Positions 34,040-47,010 of a stretch of 64,000 nucleotides of DNA are shown here, piece by piece. The translations under genes were made by a program, and so were the position numbers. The notes below the pieces were generated by a model. It worked only from the letters and a program-made list of their open reading frames with translations, did no database searches and was not told the origin of the DNA. Source of the stretch: Cynocephalus volans (Eukaryota > Chordata > Mammalia > Dermoptera > Cynocephalidae); contig NC_084463.1 in the NCBI RefSeq assembly GCF_027409185.1, positions 161,673,869 to 161,737,868 on the forward strand, in the 5' to 3' direction. Each line of letters starts with the position of its first letter. The first letter of the stretch is position 1.

Positions 34040-35240
34040 TCTGCCTTTTAAGTATACGGAAAAGGGAAAAAGGGCGGAGGTCTCATTCTTCTGAAGCTAC
34101 TTCCTGCTGGAGATGGGTGAAGATATGGAAAAAATAAAAAATTTAGGTGGCGGCGTACTGGTTTCATGTGGGGAGGCTGTATTCCTCTGGGGAAGGGTCG
34201 CAGATTCTGAGGGGCAGATATCCTCCATGCAGGGACAATTCAGCGACCTTTTGGTTGGTGAAAGCCTGCATACATTCCTGCAACAAATTAGAGAAACACC
34301 AAAAGAGACAGGGACCAAAAAGCTGGATGACCCCAACACAGTTAGGGGTCCTAGTAGGGGCACGAGCCAGGGTGTCCAAGGGTTCAGTGAAATGGGTTAA
34401 GTTGTCTTGGATCACCCCAGACTCACTTATGTAACAACAGCATTCCTCCCCCAAGAAGAGGCAGGGGCCTTCCTTCTCAGCTGTAAGGAAGTAAAGGGCC
34501 CGACGGTTCTGTAAAGCAACTGTCGACTGTCGTGAATGAGGTGACCTGTCCCTGGAGGGAGGAGATGCTCTCTATGCTTAGTTCTGAGAGTATTTGATAG
34601 AACTGAGAGGCAGTAGCAGGGTCCGCTATGCCAGTTCCAGTTGCAGGAAGGGTCCCTGCCCCAATTAAAAGGGTACAATTAGTGCCCTACAGGAGCAGGG
34701 GGCACTTCCTGAGAGGGGGCCCGAAGTTAGTCCCAGTCCCGTCTCCATCTCTCCATCTGTCTGCAGGATGATGTCAGGGATGAGCCAAAAGAATATGCAA
34801 GAAACCACGTTAGGGTGGCAGGCAACAGGAAAGGAAATATATTCCGGTTTTAGGGTACGGATGAGGAGGGGGTAAGTGAGTGGCAGCGTCTGGTGTCAGT
34901 GAGGCACAGTGTGGACAGGCCCCGCATGACACTGACAGTCCCCACTGAGGTAAGATTAGAGGAAAGTGAAGAGACATTTGTTGAAACATTGCGGGCTGCA
35001 TCGACAGGGAGGGGTGACCACAAAAAGTTTCTCACAACGTGGGAGACAGATGAGTCACTCGGGGACCAGACTGATTCGCTGAGGAATGCATTGTCCCTGC
35101 GGACCTGGAACCTCCATGTTCCAGGTGAGGGGGAACATTGAGATAGGAGGAAACACACGGGAAGGATGCAAAGGGTTAGGGAGCCAAAAGAATTTAAAGG
35201 GCACATTGTCGCAATGACATTGCTAAGAAGCATCCTACTG
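34040..35240 (-). pseudogene. ERV envelope remnant
   Basis: Minus-strand reading. Near 34430-34530 it shows a transmembrane-subunit signature: a conserved heptad-rich region followed by a CX6CC disulfide motif (GEECC), as in gamma-type envelopes. A hydrophobic leader-like stretch near 35140-35230 may be the surface-subunit start. Frames are broken by shifts and stops. The pieces overlap in different frames, so no intact protein is encoded. Confidence 0.7.
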
Positions 35241-35826
35241 ATAGAAGGTAAAGGAGTGCAGGAAAAACCTTCCTATAATGTCACACTTTTGGGGCAGCTG
35301 CTGCCAATCCTGTAGCAAGTACTAGAACAGATTGTATAGTAGTAAGTAGCTCTTATGCAAAGGACATGAAGCGGGCCTGCAGGAGTGAGAGGATAATCGC
35401 CGGGGGAAAGATCATCCTTCTTCTGGGATTGGGGGAAGAGAGGAGGTCCTGGAGATTTTCAGTTTTGTGGGTCCTAAAATGGACAAAGTGTGAGGAAATG
35501 TTGGGTTGGGGGGTGAGCAGAGGGACCCCTCTGGCTTGGTGTTAGCAGATTTTTGGGTAAAGTCTCAGGTGCTCGTTTTACCAAGGATAAGTGATAACAA
35601 GTGGCCTTTCCTAGCACTTTTACTGCCGTGGGGGTGGCGAGAAGTACTGTATAAGGCCCTCCCTAGCATGGTGAGAGAGGCTTTGGTGTTTGGGTTTTAA
35701 TATGCACTTGCTGTTTCTGGCTCAGTTTAAAGTCTAAGGAGGAAGTGGAGAAAGGATGAGGTAGTAGAAGGTTGGCCTGTTCCCAAAGAAGATTCCTAAT
35801 GAGTGAAATAGTAGGGAGACACTGGC

Positions 35827-37900
35827 CTAAAGGCGATGAGCTGGGAGGGAGAGGTGTGAGAGAGAAGGGTCTACTGTACATAAGTTCGAGGGGGCTGAGG
35901 CCTTTGTGCTTGCAGGGGGCAGCCCGTAGGTGAGTGAGTGACTGGTGGGGAGGCCAAAACGAGGGATGATTTTTGAGGTGAGAGCATGCGTTACTGCTGT
36001 AGCATCCTCTGAAGTGCACAGAAAAGCCTCAACCCAACCTGAAAAGGTATCTACTAAGGTTAGAAGATAGCGCGTCCTTTTGTGGGGAGAGTAATACAAG
36101 GACTGAGGAAGGCGTAGCAGGAGTTCATAGCCTATATGAACTGAATTATGGAAGTCTAAAAGGATTTGCTTAGCTTGTATGGTAGGGAGGACATAGCGAC
36201 CGGAGAGAGTATGCCAGTTGTCCTTTCTCTGTGCCCCCAACCGTTGGAGGTGTTGTATTTCTTGGGGTGTGAGCATGGGGGCCATGAGAAGGACCTGAGC
36301 AGGAGAGGAAGAGTGGGGGCTGGTGATTGCGCAGCCTGTTTTGTGGTTAGATCTGCCAGTTTGTTTCCCTGGGCTACAGGGTCATTGGAGGTTTGGTGTC
36401 CTCTGCAGTGTATAACCCCAACCTCCTTTGGGAGTTGTGCAGCCTCTATAGCTGGTGTTAGATTTACTACAGCATAACCTGCCTGGCGGGGAGGGCATGG
36501 AAGTGGCGCTCCCATCTATGAACCATGTAATGGGATGCGGGGAGATGTGTGAAAAGGGATTGAGAAAGATGTCTAAAGCCTCCATGCAATTGTGTTCTAA
36601 GTGTCATGAGTATTTTGGGATGAGAGTGGGTGGATTTTAAAGGAGAGCAAGGTTTAAAGGAGAACTGGGAGTTTTCAATGAAAGTAAGGTGAAAAAGTTG
36701 TAGATGGGAAAGGGAGAGAATTGACTCGGCCTTATGGCTGAGTAGGTCTTGACTGTTGTTGTTCAAAAGTTAGTTTAGAGCTTTCTTATGTTAAAAGGGT
36801 GGCTGCCGCCAAGGCCTGTAAACAGGGGCCCATTCTCGAGCTGTGGTGTCTAGTTGTTTAGAGAGATATGCACCCAGCGAGAAAATATCTCCTGCCCTTT
36901 GTCCCAAAACCCTGACTGCCAATCTTTGGGTTTCGGTGATGTATAGGATAAAAGGATGAGATGGGTTTGAGAGAGATAGAGCTGGGGCTGCGAGGAGAGC
37001 AGCTTTTAATCGCTGGAAGGGAGAATGAACGGGCTTTATGGGATCTAAGGGAATGACAGGATCCCCTGTGGCTGCCCCATAAAGTGGCTTTACTAGCCAC
37101 CAAAGTTAGGAATCCATAGGCACAGATACCCTGCAAGCCTCAAGAAAGAAAGGATTTCACCCTTGGCAGTAGGAGTAGGGAGTTCAGAAGTTAGACTCTT
37201 GAACTGAAGAAGAAATCTGGGCCTTGCTGGGGACACTGGATATCCCCTGGAGGCCAGGAAATTAAGGAGGCAACAATGTGGGCCTGTGAATCCTCATAGG
37301 AAGGGCTCCAAAGGAGGAGGTCATCCACATATTGTATTAAAGTGCGAGAGGTTGGGGGAAGTTCAGATAAGTCTTGAGCTAAGGCCTGGCCGGAAAAGTG
37401 GGGGCTATCCTGAAACCCCTGAGGTGGTACTGCCCAAGTAAGTTGTTGGGAACAGCGTGCGTCAGGATCAATCCTGTACTAAATGGTATGAGCCGTTAGG
37501 CTTTATAACTGGAAGGATGGGTGTATTAAAGGCGAGTGGGTAGGCTGCGAGAGATGAAAATGAAGGAGTTTGTGTATATTAGGTGTTTGCTAGTGATGGG
37601 GTACTGTGGGACATTAGGGAACAAAGAGGGGTTCTGCAATTTAACAAGGATGGGGAGTGGGGTGTAGCAATGGAGGGAGAAGAAGCATACCATACTACGG
37701 GATTAACCTTGTTTGAGGGGGAAGGGAAGGTGGAAGCCTCAGGGGCCAGGTCTGGGTGCAGCCTGTAACAGGAGTATTGTAGCTGGAGATAACGTGCTTA
37801 GGGTAAGAGTAGCTTTGAATTTGAAAAGAATGTCCCATCCCAGTAAGGGCGCTGGGCATTGAGGCATTCTTAAGAATTTGTGTGTGAATTGGGTGTGATG
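35827..37900 (-). pseudogene. ERV pol remnant (RT, RNase H, integrase)
   Basis: Minus-strand reading, right to left. The reverse transcriptase catalytic YVDD is encoded at 37320-37331 with LIQ before it and LL after it. An RNase H stretch with WFIDGS lies near 36510-36535, with further RNase H sequence to 36370. The integrase core reads VDTFSGWVEAF near 36010-36060. Order and motifs are those of a gamma-like pol. Stops and frameshifts separate the parts; the longest open piece is 152 codons (35827-36285). Confidence 0.85.
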
Positions 37901-37989
37901 TAGGGTGCAGGAAAGGGCTTGAGTGATCCGTGGGTGGTAAGAGGATGGGGTTGTTGGTCCTGCATACTTAGGAAGGGTAAAGTAAATGG

Positions 37990-39145
37990 CCCCTGAATCA
38001 ATGACAAAAGAGATCGGTTACCTGCTATGAGGCGAGTTACCCTGGGCTCATGTGTGGTGATCTGTGTGGGGGCCTCAGGCCCTGGGCATCATCAGTCCTC
38101 CTCCTGGGCAAAGCCTGGAAGCTCCAGTAGGGATGGCTGTGAAGCCAAAGGCTGTAGGTTGGGCACTGGGCCACTCCCTCTCTGGCGAGTGGCACAGTCA
38201 ATCCCCCAGTGACCCAGCCATTTGCAGTGAGGACAGTTTATGACAGGCCCATGCTGAGTGGCCCAGCTGACTGCATTTGAAGCAGTTACAGGGTGGCTTG
38301 CCCCTAGAGGCAGCCAGCTTTGGAGGATGTGAGCCTTGGATGGCATTAGCCAGGAGCTGGTATTTGTCCTGATCTCTTTTATAGTTTTTTAAATATCAGG
38401 GTAATGAAATGAGAGTGTAAGAGGGCCATGCCTGCAAGGGAGTTTGGGTCTATATGTGTGTATTCATGTAAAGCCTCAGAGAGGCAGGTTAGGAACTTGC
38501 TGGGATTTTCAGTGGGTCTCTGTGTGATCTCTCTAAGCTTATCATAATTGACTGACTTGTGAGTAGCCTTTTGGAGGCCATAAATCAAGTGTGTGATCAT
38601 TTTATCCCAGAGATCCCGATCCCCATGGCCAGCCTGGTAGTCTCAATTTGGGTCTGTGCAAGGAACAGCAACGGCTCCCACAGGCCACCTATTATTCTGA
38701 GCATGTACCTGAGTCGCCATCCAGACCTGCTCCATGTACATGGACTCAGACAATTCCTTCCATCCCAGCCACTTCACGGAAGGGTTATAAAAAGCCAGAG
38801 CTGAGGAGGGGTTGTTACCTGATGAAGGGGGAGAAGGGGAGGAGTTGGGCTGAGGACGAGTGTCTGGAGGCCAAGTAGAGGGAAGAGAGAGAAACGTGGA
38901 GGGCTGATGGATCAGAAGATTGATCCGAGTCTGGAAGGAGAGGTCGAGCGTGAGCTAGGAGAATTTGAGACATAGGACAGTTTTGACAGAGAGAAGAACG
39001 CGTTCAGAGATAGGAGAAGGCCTGAACAAGGAATCTCTACAGCTTTTGCCATTTCGGTGAGTGTCTAAATCGAGTGCCATCTTGTGGCCACTGGGATCCA
39101 TTGTAACGAGGCGTTTGAGTTTTAATGTCTCCCTGGAGGCCAAGA
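37990..39145 (-). pseudogene. ERV gag remnant
   Basis: A single CCHC zinc knuckle (CPHCKWLGHWGIDC) is encoded near 38190-38232, as in gamma-type nucleocapsids. A capsid C-terminal-like segment with a REITQRPTENPSKFL pattern lies at 38379-38600. The frames are interrupted. A possible N-terminal piece is at 38955-39143. Confidence 0.75.
39074..39087 (-). promoter_or_regulatory. CTCF-like motif inside the ERV
   Basis: On the minus strand CCACAAGATGGCAC matches the CTCF core at 13 of 14 positions. Confidence 0.4.
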
Positions 39146-39361
39146 AATTGGCCAGGAGACGGCCCAGAGGCGTAGACCGTGGAGTACAGTAGAAAATGGG
39201 AAGTTTAAGTTCAGTGTCTCCCTGGAGGCCAAGAAAATGGCCAGGAGACGGCCCAGAGGCGTAGACCGTGGAGTACAGTAGAAAACGGGAAGTTTAAGTT
39301 CAGTGTCTCCCTGGAGGCCAAGAAAATGGCCAGGAGACGGCCCAAGGGCCTAGAGCATGGG
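39127..39361. repeat. 89-bp tandem repeats in ERV leader
   Basis: Units begin GTCTCCCTGGAGGCCAAGAA at 39127, 39216 and 39305. The first two are complete and the third is partial (2.6 copies). They contain GGCCAGGAGACGGCCC. Confidence 0.9.
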
Positions 39362-39757
39362 GGTTTGGATTGTGAGGATCTCGTGTAGAGGGTGAGAAAG
39401 GGCAGTCAGTCCTGGTAGAAGAAGCGTGCCAGCAAAGGGCGTCCCCTTTGGTGCCCACCTTCTTTTCGAGAGAAAAGCCAACGACCGACTAGAGGAGCAT
39501 TCTCCAATAGCTGAGGGGCACCAGAAGGGTTCCCTCGGCCAGGCACCTGGGCTTCGTAGAGACCTGAGTCATAGAGAGAGTAGTCGGGGGAATCGTAGAC
39601 GTAGGCAGGACAGACCAACTGACTCACCCTGAATTGAGGCCGGTGTTGGATGCGTTGTTCTGAAACGGCAAGAGGAGAGTCCCAAGTGTACCCAAGGGCG
39701 GCCGAGGGCCAATCACCTCCAGAGAGAGGGGATCGTCCACAGTGTTGGCCAAAACCC

Positions 39758-39775
39758 TCCCAGGCTTCGGCACCG
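39758..39775 (-). other. ERV primer-binding site, tRNA-Phe type
   Basis: On the minus strand CGGTGCCGAAGCCTGGGA matches the 3' end complement of tRNA-Phe at 15 of 18 positions. It lies three bases inside the 5' LTR. Confidence 0.75.
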
Positions 39776-39778
39776 TAA

Positions 39779-40120
39779 TGAAAGAAAGTGAGCCAAGATG
39801 CCGGGCACCGTTCAAGCTTCATTAAAGAAAGAAATCTGCTGGGCTGTGCTCAGAGTGGCACAGGGCCCAGGGCTGCCCTGAAAATGGGGGACAGCACCAG
39901 GTGTGGGGGTGGTAGAGCTCATATTGGTGTGTTGGCACCAAGAGCTGGGTGATACCATCAGGGAGGGTCATTATGCTAGTGTGCATTGGGGTGGAGAACT
40001 GAAAGGGGTTTCTGTTTAAGTCAGGAGGCTTCTCGTAAAGGGAAGGGGGGAGGGGGTGGGCGGCTCCATTTTGTACTTGGGTTTGTCTAAAGTGGCGCTG
40101 GTTATGTTGCAGATCTATTA
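39779..40120 (-). repeat. 5' LTR of minus-strand class I ERV
   Basis: 342 bp, colinear with 33686-34037. It carries a CTTTAATAAAG-like polyadenylation region on the sense strand and is followed by GATAC at 40121-40125. Confidence 0.9.
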
Positions 40121-40125
40121 GATAC

Positions 40126-40158
40126 TCACATTTGGCTTCCAGTAAACTTTACAAAATT
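40126..40158 (+). mobile_element. End of the processed retroviral transcript (second R)
   Basis: Continues 33685 after the ERV insertion: TCACATTTGGCTTCCAGTAA, then ACTTTACAAAATT. AGTAAA is a variant polyadenylation signal. An A-rich run follows. Confidence 0.6.
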
Positions 40159-40159
40159 G

Positions 40160-40493
40160 AGAAAAAACAACAGCCCACATGAGACACCAGTTACCTCTAA
40201 GGACAATTAAAATAAAAATAGGAACGACACTATCAAGTGCTGGAGAGGATGCAGAAAAACTTGATCCGTCATACATTGCTGGTGAAAATGTAAAATGGTA
40301 CAGCTACACTCCAAAGTAATTTTGCAGTTTCTTAAAAAGCTAAACGTATACTTACCATACAACCCAGAAATTATAATCCTGGGCATTTATCCCAATGGAA
40401 TGAAAATTATGTCTTTCAAAAATGCTCATAACAGACTTATTTGGAAATAACAATAGGTGAATGATTAAACAAATTGTGATAGTCCATACCATG
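40160..40493 (+). mobile_element. Old L1, fragment B
   Basis: L1 landmarks resume: GTGCTGGAGAGGATGCAGAAA, ATTGCTGGTGAAAATGTAAAATGG and AACCCAGAAATTATAATCCTGG. Confidence 0.8.
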
Positions 40494-41148
40494 TGATCAC
40501 GAGGCCAGGAAAGAAGAATAAAAGAAAAGAACCATGGTGACTCCATTTTTTTGAACTTAATTGACCTGTTTTCTCCTAGCCCAAGAAGCTGACTTTCCAT
40601 TAGAACTTTTGCTTATTTGTTTCGTTTGTGGGTTTTTTGGTGGCTGGCCCAGGGATCCGAACCCTTAATCTTGGTATTATAAGGCTGGGTTCTAACCAAC
40701 TGAGCCAACCAGCCAGTCCACAGAACTTATTGCTCGACAGACAAACTTTTTACAGGAATTTATCATCAAGAAACCCATTGCTTAGATAAATGTAGATGGC
40801 ATTATTTAAAGAGGTCCTGAAAAAAGAGATGATTGTTAACCTGTTGTGTTTTAAACAAATGGGAATTACTTATAAGTTGAGTAGTTTGGATCAGAGTAGC
40901 CATAAATACTGTAAAGGGTCTGACAAACCATTAATCAATATGTCGTAGTCAGTTATCCATTCTGTCTCTATGCAATGTTTGGATTTGCGTATTTCTTAGA
41001 CTTTCCTGAACTTACACTATAAAACCTCCTCGCTTTTTCTGCTTGTTTGGCAGACTTACACTTCATGCTGAGAGGAAGTCCCCCCAATTTGCAAATCTAA
41101 TAAGGCCTCATTTAAATTTCCTTACAGACTGAAGCATTCTGCTCGACA
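40494..41148 (+). mobile_element. Solo LTR in L1
   Basis: 655 bp bounded by TGATCACG and CTCGACA (TG...CA) and flanked by CATG at 40490-40493 and 41149-41152. It contains ACTATAAAACC near 41028 (TATA-like) and AATAAGG near 41098. The L1 reads through once it is removed. Plus orientation is suggested by the TATA position. Confidence 0.8.
40614..40721 (-). mobile_element. CYN-type SINE inside solo LTR
   Basis: Reverse tRNA-like form (GGATCCGAACCCTTAATC, TTCTAACCAACTGAGCC) with AGAACTTTTGCT / AGAACTTATTGCT flanks. Confidence 0.85.
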
Positions 41149-41415
41149 CATGGAATTCTATCAAGCAATAAAAGGAATGAACTATTGACACATGGGACAG
41201 CTTGGGTGGATGTCAAAGACATTGTGCTGAGTGAAAAAAAGACAACCTCAAAAGAACACTTACTGTATGATTTCACTTACGCAGCATTCTAGAAATAAGA
41301 ACAAAGATTGCCCTCTTATACAGGAGAACTGATTAGTGGTTGCCAGGGATTAGGGCTATTCGGGGAGAGGGGAGCAGCTGTAACTATAAAGCAGAGAGTG
41401 ACGGGGTGGAAGCTG
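41149..41415 (+). mobile_element. Old L1, fragment C (3' end)
   Basis: TCAAGCAATAAAAGGAATGAAC, AAAGACATTGTGCTGAGTG and GATTAGTGGTTGCCAGGGATTAG, the L1 3' terminal part. Confidence 0.8.
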
Positions 41416-41560
41416 CAGTGTCTTTTATAACCTAATCTTGGAAGTGACAAATCACTTCTGCCATTTTCTATTGGTGACACAGACAAACCCTGGTGCAAAA
41501 TGGGCTAGGAGGTGAGGATCTTTGCGGACCATTTTGGGGGGTGGCTACCACACCAACCAA
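41416..41560 (-). repeat. MLT1-like LTR fragment
   Basis: TTTTATAACCTAATCTTGGAAG and CTTCTGCCATTTTCTATTGG are shared with the MLT1-type copy at 59408-60015. Confidence 0.5.
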
Positions 41561-41644
41561 TGCTGTTACAAGAACATCTAATACATAGGATACAAAAAAG
41601 TTGAGGGGATGTAAAAAAGGATTTACTATATCAACTCTGTTGTA

Positions 41645-42060
41645 GTGTGCAGGACTAAAGCGATGTCGGGACCTAAAACCACATGGGCTCTAAAAGATTT
41701 TTAAGGGACAGTTTTTTTCCTTAGCATGCACTTCTCTGTATTCTCTTTTCCCATGGTTGTGACTTTGAACCTCTGTTACAGGGCAAGATGACATTATTTA
41801 CATAAATGTAAAGTTGTTTCCAGTCAGCCTGAAGCCACAGACTTGCTCCAAGACATGTACTATCCAGACTCGAAGAAACCAAGAAAGACATCAATGAAGC
41901 TGTGCTGATTCCACCCCTTCGGCAGGTCCCTGAGATAACAGCAAGGGTGGGAACAGAAAACCAATGCAGCCTTGATGAGACCTTGCACCTGACTCTTTGC
42001 GTGGAGCCCCTGCCGCTCCCATCCCACTCCCTCCTGCTTTTCATTTTCCATGAAAATTCC
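41645..42060 (+). mobile_element. LTR fragment, same family as 55650-56300
   Basis: Shared order: GGGACCTAAAA, AAAGATTTTTAAG, CTTTTCCCATGGTT, AAAGTTGTTTCCAG, GAAACCAAGAAAGACATCA and TGCTGATTCCACCC, with CTCCCTCCTGCTTTTC. It is truncated at its 3' end relative to the other copy. Confidence 0.75.
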
Positions 42061-42474
42061 CTCTAGCACATAACAGACGTTTAGTAAACATGAATTGCAT
42101 TTCTCCCTCAACTCCTCTCTTCTGTGAGAGTACAAGAATCCCTGATGTTCTGAATATGGGAGGACAGAGGCCAGGGCTTCCCAAGGACCTCTCCTGCCTC
42201 ACCAAATACCGACCAAAGCTTTGCTGCTTCTGCAGATCTGAAGCCATGAACCCTACAATAGTTTATGTTCAGTTAACATCTGACCCAGAGCCAGGGTCAG
42301 GAGTTTAGCAGAGGAGCCTGAAGTAGCCCCTGGGATTTGTTTCTGTTGAGGTGCAAGTCCCCAAGAGATAAGAGATATTTCTGATGGAAGAGATGAGCAA
42401 TACAGCCAAGCCCCAGTATCCACGGCCCCCACTCACCCTGCCCATTCTCTCACCCCTGGGGAGAGGAAGAACAC
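42061..42474. other. Intergenic between LTR and MRPL11
   Basis: No gene is supported. An MIR/L2-end-like CGTTTAGTAAACATGAATTGC occurs near 42080. Confidence 0.4.
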
Positions 42475-42600
42475 AGGATTTTGAATCAGAAGACCTGAGT
42501 TCTACTCCTACCTGTGGCACCAGTTCAGAACCTGGGCAAGTTACTTTGCTTGGCTGAGCCTCAGTTTATAGCTCTAAGATGCAGCATGAAGACCCCTGCT
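42475..42600 (-). repeat. MIR fossil
   Basis: GACCTGAGTTCTACTCCTACC, then CTGGGCAAGTTACTTTGCTTGG and GAGCCTCAGTTTATAGC. Confidence 0.65.
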
Positions 42601-42699
42601 TCCTAGGGTATGAATATCTGTCCTAGGAGGCTACTATCAGTACAGGTCCTCCTTCCCTGGGGTCTGAAGACAGAAGTTGTGAGTAGGTGACAAAAGATG

Positions 42700-42705
42700 T
42701 TTATT
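42700..42705 (-). terminator. MRPL11: MRPL11 polyadenylation signal
   Basis: AATAAA on the minus strand, about 180 bases after the MRPL11 stop codon. Cleavage is expected near 42680. Confidence 0.75.
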
Positions 42706-42881
42706 CAGGCTTGATCCCTTGGTACAGCCATATGTGTAAAAATATATAATTTAAAGTCAGGAAAATATTAATCAGGTTGATATAACCTCCCTTCCTCCCC
42801 TTTGGCACAGTATCTCCAACTGGTCCCTTTCCCAGATTCTTCCTTCAAAATCTGAAATCTTAAGAGTGTGGGGGGCAGGGG

Positions 42882-45744
<2,863 letters not shown>

Positions 45745-45803
45745 GATGCGGGGCTCCCGGCCTTCGTTCACCTCAGGACAACAGCAGGAGCGACGCTCCG
45801 GGA

Positions 45804-45816
45804 GCCGCCATCTTGG
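45804..45816 (-). promoter_or_regulatory. MRPL11: YY1 motif at MRPL11 promoter
   Basis: CCAAGATGGCGGC in the gene's sense direction, 60-72 bases upstream of the start codon. This matches the YY1 consensus and its usual position near the start site of housekeeping genes. The region is CpG-rich from about 45.2 to 46.0 kb. Confidence 0.75.
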
Positions 45817-46065
45817 GCCAGAGGTCGAGGGGCCTCCCGTCAGGCTAGGGCAGGGGAAGCCAACAAATAGCCAACTTGTTTCAATCGTACCGCTCGCCAA
45901 GTAGTAAGACGAGGAGGCTGAGAGAAAGAAGAAAAAAAACTTTTAACTTGCTTTCTGCAGTTAAGGGAAGACCCGAACGGCCTCAGTACACATATTCCTC
46001 CGGGAGCGCGCACAGGCAGGACCTCAGACAGCTAAACAGGAGAATGGGACCTTGGTGTCCGCACA

Positions 46066-46084
46066 GCATTGTGGGTATGGTAGT
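46066..46084 (-). promoter_or_regulatory. ZNF143/THAP11-like motif
   Basis: On the minus strand ACTACCATACCCACAATGC matches the ACTACA-type ZNF143 consensus at about 16 of 19 positions. It lies 322 bases upstream of the MRPL11 start codon. Confidence 0.5.
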
Positions 46085-46124
46085 TTTGACCCTTGTGTGA
46101 GTCCTGCAGCTCGCTGTGCGCTGG

Positions 46125-46139
46125 GGCGCCATCTGCTGG
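46125..46139 (-). promoter_or_regulatory. CTCF motif, full core match
   Basis: On the minus strand CCAGCAGATGGCGCC fits all 14 positions of CCASYAGRKGGCRS. It lies 41 bases from the ZNF143-like site. Confidence 0.65.
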
Positions 46140-46219
46140 AAGTGGTGATAATCCTAGAGTTTGAAATAAACCTGGAGCCTGGTACTGGGAGTGAGTCTAC
46201 TTGCTCTGGTCGCTTTGCT

Positions 46220-46330
46220 CTCTGAGTTTCTGTCTCCTCACCGGTACCATGGGGATTAAAATTGTTGTGAGGATTAAGTTAGCACAGTGGTTTAGATCAA
46301 TGCCTGGCACCTAGTAAGCATGTGCTGTTA
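46220..46330 (-). repeat. MIR fossil
   Basis: ATTGTTGTGAGGATTAAGTTA, then AATGCCTGGCACCTAGTAAGC. Confidence 0.7.
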
Positions 46331-46424
46331 CTGTACAATGAAGACAAAACCTTCACAGGGCTGTTGTGAGCTTATCAGGCCCAGAATATTGATACATCAT
46401 CTGTGAGCAATAAAATAAGTCAAC

Positions 46425-46640
46425 ATCTTATTGTATCATTTAATTTTGTTTCTGAGCACTTGCTATATGCCAGGCATTGTGCTAACCACTTTAAGGGCAT
46501 TGTTATCTCATTTGACTTTCACAATGGCAAGAGGTAAATACTTTTATTGTATCTCTTTCACAAATGAGAAAGTTGAGGCACAAAGAGGGCCAAAAACACC
46601 TAGCCTGTAAGTGTCAGGGCTGGGAAACAAATATTGGGGT
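46425..46640 (+). repeat. MIR fossil
   Basis: GAGCACTTGCTATATGCCAGG, CTCATTTGACTTTCACAATGG, AAATGAGAAAGTTGAGGCAC and CCTAGCCTGTAAGTGTCAGG. Confidence 0.75.
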
Positions 46641-46859
46641 TGTTGGATTCTAGACCTTGTTCTGTTAGCTACAACTCTATACTACCTCGTTTAGTAAAAT
46701 GAGAGAATCCATGTAAAACCCTACTGTAAATTGTGAGACACATATAAAATTTTTATTATGGATTCTTGTTGGACTCCCACTAATTAAATGTGATTGTCCC
46801 TCTCTCTGAAGTCCGTCAAGGCCTTTATAACACTCAACTTCACTTGCCTTATCAGGACT

Positions 46860-47010
46860 CTGGAACCAAGCTGGCTCTTTGATTTAGTAGCTGTAAAACC
46901 TTGGGCTAAACCATCAACCTTCCTGTGCTTCAGTAAAATGGAGCTAATTAGTACCTATCTCACAGGAAATTAGTTAATTCAGGTAAAGCACATAGAAGAG
47001 GACCTGGCCT
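46860..47010 (-). repeat. MIR fossil
   Basis: GTAGCTGTAAAACCTTGGGC, CTTCAGTAAAATGGAGCTAAT and AAAGCACATAGAAGAGGACC. Confidence 0.6.

Noticed and set aside
34040-39145. Functional retroviral genes
   Set aside because: Gag, pol and env are each split by stops and frameshifts; the longest piece is about 150 codons.
39127-39361. CRISPR-like array
   Set aside because: Long 89-bp direct repeats without short regular spacers, in a mammalian ERV leader.
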